NCBI GenBank assembly: GCA_958439775.1
Contig: CAUBWQ010000014.1
Coordinates: 1-11,571, forward strand
Direction: 5' to 3'
Source: an uncultured Collinsella sp.
Lineage (GTDB): Bacteria > Actinomycetota > Coriobacteriia > Coriobacteriales > Coriobacteriaceae
Length of the DNA stretch: 11,571 bases
In this document: in pieces, positions 6,232 through 11,571 of the stretch
How positions within the stretch are numbered: position 1 is the first letter of the stretch
Layout of the letters: each line of letters opens with the position of its first letter
The notes under the pieces: generated by a model
The model's input: the letters and a program-made list of their open reading frames with translations, nothing else
What the model was told of the DNA's origin: nothing
Databases searched by the model: none
Made by a program: the position numbers and the translations under genes

Positions 6232-7209
6232 ATGTACCAGACGCGTAAAATCGGTGTGCTCGGCCAGGGCCACGTAGGAGCACATGTCGCCAACAGCCTG
6301 CTTATGCAGGGCATTGCCGACGAGCTGTACCTGTGTGATATCAACGAGGCCAAGGTGACGTCCGAGGTCCAGGACCTGCGCGACTCCCTTTCGTTTGCCC
6401 CGCATAACACCAAAATCGTCAACTGCTACGACCACTACGAGGAGCTGGCCTGCTGCGACGTCATCGTCAACGCTGCCGGTAAGGTCGCGCTGGCCGCCGG
6501 CAACCGCGACGGCGAGTTGTTCTTTACCACCGACGCCGCCCGCTCCTTTGCCAAGCGCATCGTCGACGCCGGCTTTGACGGCATCTTTGTGAGCATCTCC
6601 AACCCCTGCGACGTCGTGTGCACCGAGCTGTGGCACCTGACCGGCTACGATCCCAAAAAGATCATCGGCTCGGGCTGCGGCCTGGATTCCGCCCGCCTGC
6701 GCACCGAGATCTCCAAGAAGGTCGGCGTGAGCCCCAAGTCTATCGACGCCTACATGATCGGCGAGCACGGCTTTAGCCAGCTGGCCGCCTTTAAGGCCGC
6801 GACCATCGCCGGCAAGAGCCTCAACGAGCTCCAGGCCGAGAATCCCGACAAGTACGCCTTTGACCACATGGAGGTCGAGGAGCTCGCACGCAAGGGCGGC
6901 TATGTGACCTACCAGGGCAAGCAGTGCACCGAGTACGCTGTCGCCAACTCCGCCGCGCGCGTCTGCGCCGCCGTTCTGCACAACGAGCACGCCGTGCTTT
7001 CCGCCTCCACGCTCATGACCGGCCAGTATGGCGAGGAGGGCATCTTCACATCCCTGCCGTGCGTGATCGGCGCCGAGGGCGTCGAGGAGGTCTACACGCT
7101 CGACCTGTCCGAGTACGAGCTCGAGGGCTTCCACAAGAGCTACCAGCACATCCGTGACAACATCGCCCAGCTCGACTGGTGGGACGCCGAGGCCTACGAC
7201 GCAAAGTAG
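6232..7209 (+). CDS. NAD-dependent L-2-hydroxyacid dehydrogenase (LDH/MDH family)
   Basis: A 325-residue Rossmann-fold dehydrogenase. The NAD motif GQGHVG is at residues 11-16. Asp36 at the end of the second strand indicates NAD rather than NADP. Asp152 and Arg155 (GLDSARL) are the substrate-binding pair, and His179 in IGEHGFSQ is the catalytic base. The active-site loop reads AAGKVALAAGNRDGEL with Arg92. It lacks the malate-type second Arg pattern and resembles L-2-hydroxyisocaproate dehydrogenase (HicDH) more than classical lactate dehydrogenase. Expected reaction: reversible reduction of a 2-oxoacid (pyruvate or a larger branched one) with NADH, for fermentative redox balance. ATG 6232 follows GGAAGGA (6218-6224) by seven bases; the ATG at 6193 lacks such a site and overlaps the possible -10 box. 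It is monocistronic with a strong terminator. Family is certain, substrate is not. Confidence 0.88.
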   Translation: MYQTRKIGVLGQGHVGAHVANSLLMQGIADELYLCDINEAKVTSEVQDLRDSLSFAPHNTKIVNCYDHYEELACCDVIVNAAGKVALAAGNRDGELFFTTDAARSFAKRIVDAGFDGIFVSISNPCDVVCTELWHLTGYDPKKIIGSGCGLDSARLRTEISKKVGVSPKSIDAYMIGEHGFSQLAAFKAATIAGKSLNELQAENPDKYAFDHMEVEELARKGGYVTYQGKQCTEYAVANSAARVCAAVLHNEHAVLSASTLMTGQYGEEGIFTSLPCVIGAEGVEEVYTLDLSEYELEGFHKSYQHIRDNIAQLDWWDAEAYDAK

Positions 7210-7226
7210 GCCGCTGGCTGCCGCAA

Positions 7227-7321
7227 CCTTGCGAATCGAAGCACGATACTAAGCGGGCCGCGCCGGAAATCCCCGGCGCGGCCCGCCTTTTTGACTCACG
7301 CAGTGCCCTTGCGAATCGAAG
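7227..7321. repeat. 15-bp direct repeat flanking the terminator
   Basis: CCTTGCGAATCGAAG occurs at 7227-7241 and again at 7307-7321, 80 bases apart, bracketing the dehydrogenase terminator. Each copy is followed within a few bases by ATACT. The second copy runs into the left arm of the large inverted repeat, so the first may be a remnant of a related element. Confidence 0.55.
7253..7292 (+). terminator. Intrinsic terminator after the dehydrogenase gene
   Basis: A perfect 14-bp GC-rich stem (GCGGGCCGCGCCGG, 7253-7266, with 7273-7286) has a six-base loop and is followed by CTTTTT. It lies 43 bases after the stop codon. Confidence 0.92.
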
Positions 7322-7505
7322 GTGAATACTTTTCCGCGAAGTGAACGAGCAAAAACGAGCCCCCGAAGCATCGACACTTTTCAGACGCCGTTTCCTGCGG
7401 TTTCGCCGAGTTTTTCCTGCAGTTTTGGCGTCAAAAAGTGTGGATGCTTCGGGGGTCTAAAATAGGTCGTTCACTTCGCGGAAAAAAATTCACCTTCGTT
7501 TTCGC
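7311..7505. repeat. ~195-bp imperfect inverted repeat
   Basis: Arms 7311-7387 and 7429-7505 (77 bases each) pair in two strong blocks. The outer block is about 32 bases around TTTTCCGCGAAGTGAACGA; the inner block is about 22 bases around CCCCCGAAGCATC. A ten-base non-pairing stretch separates them. The 41-base loop contains a small direct repeat (TTTCCTGCGGTTT, TTTTCCTGCAGTTTT). No coding potential is evident. The element lies between a plus-strand terminator and the terminator of the convergent SIS gene. Its two-block layout resembles the array at 710-839, although the sequences differ. It may be a miniature inverted-repeat element or a structured RNA. Confidence 0.8.
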
Positions 7506-7533
7506 GCAGACACGAATCCGGCCGCCACAACGC

Positions 7534-7565
7534 AAAACGGGGCCCGCGCGCAGCGCAGACCCCGT
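7534..7565 (-). terminator. Predicted terminator of the SIS gene
   Basis: On the minus strand ACGGGG (7565-7560) pairs with CCCCGT, ending at 7537, around a GC-rich interior, and is followed by a short TTTT. It begins 23 bases after the stop codon. The U-tract is short, so efficiency is uncertain. Confidence 0.5.
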
Positions 7566-7588
7566 CGTGAGAGGTTATTCCCGGTATA

Positions 7589-8557
7589 TTAGTACTGCTC
7601 GATGCCCATGTAGCGACGAACCTCGGGGCTGTGGTCGAACACCTTGCCGCGGGCGGCGCGCAGCTCGCAGCTCATGTTGTAGAAGAAGATCGGCTCCAGG
7701 TACGAACGCACGCTGGCGGGCACGTCGCCCACGCCGTACTCGAGCGCGTCGAGCACCATGATCGTGTCGGTATGCGTGTTGAGGAACGCAAGAGCACGCT
7801 CCTCCATGGGGCGACACTCGCCGGCGCCAAGCTGCACAAAGTAGAACACACCGGGCTCGGTGGCCTCGAACGGGCCGTGGAAGTACTCGCCGGAGTGGAT
7901 ATAGCAGCAGTGCTTCCACTGCATCTCCATGAGCGAGCAGATAGCCATGGCGTAGGTCTGGCTAAAGTTGGGTCCGGAGCCCAGGATATAGAAGAACTTG
8001 TGCTGCTGGCAGAGCTCGGCAAAACGGGCGCCCAGCTCGGCGTTGACCTTCTCGCGCGCAGCGGGCAGCAGCGCATCCATCTGCTTGAGGCCCTCGTACA
8101 TGTCGGCGAGTGCCTCGTAGCCTTCCTGCTGGTCGAGCAGCTCGGCGGCGATCAGAGCGCCGATGCCCTGAGGCACCTCGGCCTGCGACACGCCCTCGCC
8201 CCAGGGGTAGACCCAGGTGGTCCACTTGCCGCTATCGATCTTGGAGCCCTCGCAGTCGGTGAGGGCGACGACCTCGGCGCCGGCAGCCAACGCCATCTCG
8301 CAGCCGTCGACGACCTCCTGCGTGTTGCCGCTGTGGCTGCAGGCAATAACGAGCGACTTCGGCCCTAGGCTCTTGGGGGCCATCAGGCAAAACTCGCGTG
8401 CCGTGTAGACCGTCGAGGTAAACGTGGTGGCCTCGCGCTTGAGCAGCTCGTTGGCCGGCATCAGGTCAATCATCGAACCGCCACAAGCAATCCAAAAGAC
8501 ATTCTCAATCTTACCCTTGCGCTCGATGATTTCCCGAACCAGATCATGTGCGTTCAT
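7589..8557 (-). CDS. SIS-domain sugar-phosphate deglycase/isomerase (FrlB-like)
   Basis: A 322-residue double SIS-domain protein. SIS 1 begins FWIACGGS (21-28) and contains the phosphate-binding CSHSGNTQEVV (73-83). SIS 2 begins YILGSGPN (190-197). The segment MEMQWKHCCYIHSGEYFHGP (210-229) and the C-terminus DHSPEVRRYMGIEQY closely resemble E. coli FrlB, fructoselysine-6-phosphate deglycase, where the matching Glu and His lie at the active site. It probably cleaves or isomerises a phosphorylated amino sugar or Amadori compound in the cytoplasm. The exact substrate cannot be read from sequence, and no FrlD-like kinase, permease or PTS gene is in the window. AAGGAGGA (8573-8566) precedes ATG 8557. 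It has its own promoter and probable operators downstream of the GntR gene in the same direction, so control by that regulator is likely (inference). Confidence 0.85.
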   Translation of the reverse strand: MNAHDLVREIIERKGKIENVFWIACGGSMIDLMPANELLKREATTFTSTVYTAREFCLMAPKSLGPKSLVIACSHSGNTQEVVDGCEMALAAGAEVVALTDCEGSKIDSGKWTTWVYPWGEGVSQAEVPQGIGALIAAELLDQQEGYEALADMYEGLKQMDALLPAAREKVNAELGARFAELCQQHKFFYILGSGPNFSQTYAMAICSLMEMQWKHCCYIHSGEYFHGPFEATEPGVFYFVQLGAGECRPMEERALAFLNTHTDTIMVLDALEYGVGDVPASVRSYLEPIFFYNMSCELRAARGKVFDHSPEVRRYMGIEQY

Positions 8558-8613
8558 CCTGATGTTCCTCCTTGTGGGGCGGCTTTGAGCGACGGCGGCT
8601 CGTACCTGCTGTC

Positions 8614-8630
8614 GTTCTATGTTGTCCTAT
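8614..8630. promoter_or_regulatory. Putative GntR operator, promoter-proximal copy
   Basis: GTTCTATGTTGTCCTAT contains two TTCTAT-like half-sites ten bases apart. It abuts the -10 box and the expected transcription start of the minus-strand SIS promoter, a classical repressor position. It differs by one base from the copy at 8676-8692. Confidence 0.55.
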
Positions 8631-8658
8631 TTATAACACGTGTAACAAAGCCTGTGAA
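8630..8658 (-). promoter_or_regulatory. Promoter of the SIS gene
   Basis: On the minus strand TTCACA (8658-8653) and TATAAA (8635-8630) are spaced by exactly 17 bases, each one mismatch from consensus. The transcript would start near 8623, leaving a ~65-nt leader. The promoter sits between two copies of the TTCTAT-type repeat. Confidence 0.65.
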
Positions 8659-8675
8659 GTCATCTCGGCAAATTT

Positions 8676-8692
8676 GTTCTATGTTGTTCTAT
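8676..8692. promoter_or_regulatory. Putative GntR operator, upstream copy
   Basis: GTTCTATGTTGTTCTAT holds two exact TTCTAT half-sites ten bases apart. It lies upstream of the SIS-gene -35 box and nine bases past the GntR stop codon. It is 62 bases from the sister site at 8614-8630, about six helical turns, which would suit cooperative binding. Confidence 0.55.
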
Positions 8693-8701
8693 CTGTGAAC
8701 G

Positions 8702-9457
8702 TTAGATGTCGAAGACGTAGCGCGAGCCCACGATCTTTTGGCGGCCGAGCAGTAGAGGGCGCCCGCCAGCGTCGGTAAAGTAGGCCTCCATATAGAAGAG
8801 CGGCTCGCCGACCGGCACCTCCAGCAGCGGGGCCACCTGAGCATCGGCAAGCGCAATCTCCACCGTACAGGGGTCGGACTTGAGCGGCGCACGGCCCGAA
8901 TGCTCGGCAACGAGCGCAAAGATCGAGTTATCGGCGAGGTCCTTATCGGCCAGCGTCTGCAGGTAGGGATGGTCGGCCAGCACAAAGGCGTTGTTCTCGA
9001 GCATGACGGGGATGCCGTCGGCCGTGCGCACGCGCTCGACCACGATAAGCTCGCAGCCGGGCTCTACGCCAAAGAACGCCGCATCCTCGCGCGTCGCCGC
9101 GACCACCGTGCGCGACACCAGACGCGCACCCGGCACCATGTCGTTGGCAGCGCAACCCTCGGTAAAGCTCTGAACGTCGCCTTTCTGGACAATCTTGCGC
9201 TTGAGCTTGGGCGCGCACACGAACGTGCCCCTCCCCTGCTGGCGGTTGAGATACCCCGCGCGCGACAGCTCCTCGATGGCGCGGCGCACGGTGATGCGTC
9301 CCACGCCGTAGTACTTCGCAAGCTCCATCTCGGAAGGAATGCGCGAGCCGGATGCATACACGCCGCGCGCGATCTCGCCCTTTAGGTCGTCCATAACCTG
9401 CTGGTACAGCGGCACAGCGGACACCTCAGTGCGCTCGGTTTTATCATCGGATGCCAT
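8702..9457 (-). CDS. GntR-family regulator with UTRA ligand domain
   Basis: A 251-residue HutC-subfamily repressor. The N-terminal winged helix-turn-helix spans about residues 16-82, with VPLYQQVMDDLKGEIARG, then SRIPSEMELAKYYGVGRITV, then the wing LNRQQGRGTFV. The UTRA domain spans about 95-248 and usually binds a sugar phosphate or related small effector. The start codon lies only two bases after the recQ stop, with GGAG inside the recQ end as ribosome site, so it is probably translated from the recQ transcript. The SIS gene follows in the same direction. Two near-identical TTCTAT repeats around the SIS promoter are the best operator candidates. Relatives include FrlR-type regulators of Amadori-product genes, which fits the FrlB-like neighbour, but the effector is not known. 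Confidence 0.9.
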   Translation of the reverse strand: MASDDKTERTEVSAVPLYQQVMDDLKGEIARGVYASGSRIPSEMELAKYYGVGRITVRRAIEELSRAGYLNRQQGRGTFVCAPKLKRKIVQKGDVQSFTEGCAANDMVPGARLVSRTVVAATREDAAFFGVEPGCELIVVERVRTADGIPVMLENNAFVLADHPYLQTLADKDLADNSIFALVAEHSGRAPLKSDPCTVEIALADAQVAPLLEVPVGEPLFYMEAYFTDAGGRPLLLGRQKIVGSRYVFDI

Positions 9458-9459
9458 CG

Positions 9460-11442
9460 TTATGCTCCATTCCGTGCATGCTCGGACTCAAACTCTTCAA
9501 TCGCCGCCATAAACTGCTCGCCAAAGGCGTCGGCCTTTTTCTCGCCGATGCCGTTGACTTGGATAAGCTCGTCGCGCGTCTGTGGGCGTAGGCGGCACAG
9601 GCCGCGCAGGGCCTTGTCGGAAAAGACCATGTACGGCGCCATCTCCAGCTCCGTCGAGATCTCCTTGCGGAGGGCACGCAGGCGCTCGAACAGCTCGGCA
9701 TCGTCGCCAACACGCGGGCGCTGATCCAGCTCGGCCTCCTCGCGCAGCAGATCGACGGCGCGGCGGGCGCGGGCCGAGGCCTTGCGCTTGGACGCACGAC
9801 ACTTAACGGTAAAGGCGAACGCCTCATCCTCGACCTCGACGGCACGCGGACCCAGCCCCACGACCGGGTACTGCCCCTGCGAGGTGGCCAGATAACCGCG
9901 GCCGCACAGCTGGCCGATGATGTCCTTGATGCGCCCGACCGATTCGCTCGACAGCTCGCCGTAGCCGCGGTCCTCGTCCAGATGCATCTGGCGAATGCGC
10001 TCGGTGTTGCCGCCGTGGAGCACGTCGGCGATCAGCGACTTGCCAAAGCGCATGGGTCGCGCGGCCACGTAGCGCACGGCGGCGCGGGCCATATCGGTGA
10101 CGTCCTCGACCTCGAACTGCGTGAGGCAGTTGCTGCAGTTGCCGCAGCCCTCGGCGTCATCCGTGGCGGTGGCGCCCGCACCAGCCGCAGCAGCATGCTC
10201 GGCCGCGGCCTCGTCGCCAAAGTAGCGCAGCATGTATTCGCGCAGGCAGCCGGTAGTATTGCAGTAGCCCTCCATCTGGCTGAGCAGGCGGTAGCGGTTC
10301 TGGAGCGCCCATGCGCGCTGCTCGTCGTCGAGCGCCTCATCGGCAGCATCGCCGCGGTCGATCAGAAAGCGACGCATGCGAAAATCGTTGCCGTTCCACA
10401 GCAGGTGGCAGCTGGCCGGGTCGCCATCGCGGCCGGCTCGACCCGCCTCCTGGTAGTAGGCCTCGATGCTCTCGGGCACGTTGTTGTGGATCACGTAGCG
10501 CACGTTGGGCTTGTCGATGCCCATACCAAAGGCGTTGGTGGCAACCATCACCTGGATATCGTCGTCGATAAAGGCGCGCTGGCTTTGCCGGCGGGCGTCG
10601 TTGCCCATGCCGGCATGGTAGCGGCCAACGCGAATGCCGCTGGGGCCCAGTGCCTCGGCAAGCTCGCCTGCCAGCGCATCGACCGTCTTGCGGGTCGAGC
10701 AATACACGATGCCGCTCTCGCTCGAATGCGCGATCACGTAGTCACGCACCCACGCGGCCTTGGCCTTGTCGCCCATCTCCTCGCAGCCAAAGTAGAGGTT
10801 CTTGCGATCGAAGCCCGTCACCACCGTCGCGGGGTTTTGCAGGCCGAGCATCTGCTGAATATCCGCGCGCACGCGCTCGGTCGCCGTAGCGGTAAACGCC
10901 GCCACGATGGGGCGCTGCGGCAGGGAATCGATGAACTCACGAATCTGCAGATAGGCGGGGCGGAAATCCTGGCCCCATTGGCTCACGCAGTGGGCCTCGT
11001 CAATGGCCACGAGCGGCACGCCAATGCCGCCGTCCGCCGCGGCCTCCCGCGCAAAGGCCAAAAAACGCGGCTCGAGCAAGCGCTCGGGCGCCACGTACAT
11101 AAGCTGGTAGCGGCCCTCGCGCGCCCGCTTGAGCACGGTGTTTTGCTGGGCCGGAGTAAGGCTGGAGTTGAGATAGCTGGGTCGCGCACCCGCCGCGAGC
11201 AACGCACGGGTCTGGTCCTCCATAAGCGACAGCAGCGGACTCACCACAAAGGTGATGCCGGGCAGCATGAGCGCGGGCACCTGGTAGCAAATGGACTTGC
11301 CGGCGCCCGTGGGCATAACACCCAGCGCATCACGACCGGCAAGGATCGCATCGACCATGCGGTCCTGTCCCGGGCGAAACGAGGTGTAGCCAAAATAGGC
11401 GCCGAGCGTGTCGAGCGCCATCTGCTGCATGCTATCGGTCAT
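9460..11442 (-). CDS. recQ: ATP-dependent DNA helicase RecQ
   Basis: A 660-residue 3'-5' helicase of the RecF repair pathway. Walker A MPTGAGKS is at 43-50, the DEAH box at 148-151, and the aromatic-rich loop SQWGQDFRP at 154-162. TATA (184-187) is motif III, and QEAGRAGRDG (331-340) is motif VI with its arginine finger region. The zinc site has Cys394, Cys433, Cys436 and Cys439 (plus Cys399). Between its halves lies an Ala-rich insert, about residues 411-429, longer than the E. coli spacing. The winged-helix RQC region spans about 445-545 and an HRDC domain about 578-655, ending in the NGIGEKKADAFGEQF hairpin-helix-hairpin. ATG 11442 has AGGA six bases upstream. A perfect TATAAT lies 32 bases further up. 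The stop is two bases from the GntR start, suggesting one transcript. Confidence 0.96.
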   Translation of the reverse strand: MTDSMQQMALDTLGAYFGYTSFRPGQDRMVDAILAGRDALGVMPTGAGKSICYQVPALMLPGITFVVSPLLSLMEDQTRALLAAGARPSYLNSSLTPAQQNTVLKRAREGRYQLMYVAPERLLEPRFLAFAREAAADGGIGVPLVAIDEAHCVSQWGQDFRPAYLQIREFIDSLPQRPIVAAFTATATERVRADIQQMLGLQNPATVVTGFDRKNLYFGCEEMGDKAKAAWVRDYVIAHSSESGIVYCSTRKTVDALAGELAEALGPSGIRVGRYHAGMGNDARRQSQRAFIDDDIQVMVATNAFGMGIDKPNVRYVIHNNVPESIEAYYQEAGRAGRDGDPASCHLLWNGNDFRMRRFLIDRGDAADEALDDEQRAWALQNRYRLLSQMEGYCNTTGCLREYMLRYFGDEAAAEHAAAAGAGATATDDAEGCGNCSNCLTQFEVEDVTDMARAAVRYVAARPMRFGKSLIADVLHGGNTERIRQMHLDEDRGYGELSSESVGRIKDIIGQLCGRGYLATSQGQYPVVGLGPRAVEVEDEAFAFTVKCRASKRKASARARRAVDLLREEAELDQRPRVGDDAELFERLRALRKEISTELEMAPYMVFSDKALRGLCRLRPQTRDELIQVNGIGEKKADAFGEQFMAAIEEFESEHARNGA

Positions 11443-11473
11443 GGTTTCCTAACGTTCAAGTCATCTGCCGCCG

Positions 11474-11479
11474 ATTATA
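11474..11479 (-). promoter_or_regulatory. -10 box of the recQ promoter
   Basis: Minus-strand TATAAT (11479-11474) is a perfect consensus -10 box inside GC-rich sequence. It implies a start near 11467 and a ~25-nt leader. No good -35 box is found at 15-18 bases (best TGCTGT or GTGCTG), so the promoter may need an activator or be weak. No SOS box is recognised. Confidence 0.5.
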
Positions 11480-11547
11480 CGCCGCCACGCGGACAGCAGC
11501 ACACGGCCGCCGCCCAGACTAGTCGTTTAAGAACGCCCCCAACGGCT

Positions 11548-11571
11548 AAGGAGGGTCCCCAGGTGCCGGCA
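11548..11571 (+). CDS. Possible start of a plus-strand gene at the window edge
   Basis: AAGGAGGG (11548-11555), a strong Shine-Dalgarno, is followed after seven bases by GTG CCG GCA (11563-11571), which would read Met-Pro-Ala. Only three codons are visible, so this rests on spacing alone. The gene would be divergent from recQ. The sequence to its left, 11480-11547, shows nothing recognisable apart from the recQ promoter. Confidence 0.25.

Overview
The window looks like a chromosomal segment of a high-GC gut actinobacterium of the class Coriobacteriia, most likely Collinsella. This is inferred from GC-rich codon use, the protein set (a PreP-like M16C peptidase, an acetyl-CoA-type MetA, a RecQ with an Ala-rich zinc-region insert) and intergenic gaps filled with palindromic repeats. 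No database search was possible.

Layout, left to right. (1) 1-402, minus: the N-terminal 134 residues of an AlbA_2 (Schlafen-like) domain protein, cut by the window edge. (2) 403-1023: an AT-rich divergent control region. A minus-strand promoter is flanked by two clusters of a TTATCTCTC motif, followed by a large hairpin/direct-repeat array at 710-888. (3) 1024-4068, plus: a 1014-residue M16C zinc peptidase with an intrinsic terminator. (4) 4069-4455: that terminator, then four alternating-orientation copies of a ~23-bp motif, then a hairpin. (5) 4456-5052, plus: 5-formyltetrahydrofolate cyclo-ligase. (6) 5095-6021, minus: MetA, homoserine O-acyltransferase, convergent with (5). (7) 6232-7209, plus: an LDH-family 2-hydroxyacid dehydrogenase with a strong terminator. 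(8) 7210-7588: terminators and a ~195-bp inverted repeat. (9) 11442 down to 7589, minus: recQ, then a GntR/UTRA regulator two bases later, then an FrlB-like SIS-domain sugar-phosphate protein behind its own promoter and putative operators. A possible plus-strand gene start lies at the right edge.

The most important observation concerns data quality. The metA reading frame contains an exact copy of the 29-nt Illumina P5 adapter next to a homopolymer. It replaces about 12 codons, including the conserved NLMPxK segment. The encoded peptide (FFFNDTATTEIY) is therefore very probably an assembly artefact, not biology.

Functionally these are mostly housekeeping genes: one-carbon/folate salvage, methionine entry, redox, peptide turnover and DNA repair. 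The GntR-SIS pair is a probable locally controlled sugar-phosphate module. I see no phage, transposase, CRISPR array, rRNA or tRNA. The unexplained structure is the set of distinct palindromic repeat families occupying every long intergenic gap.
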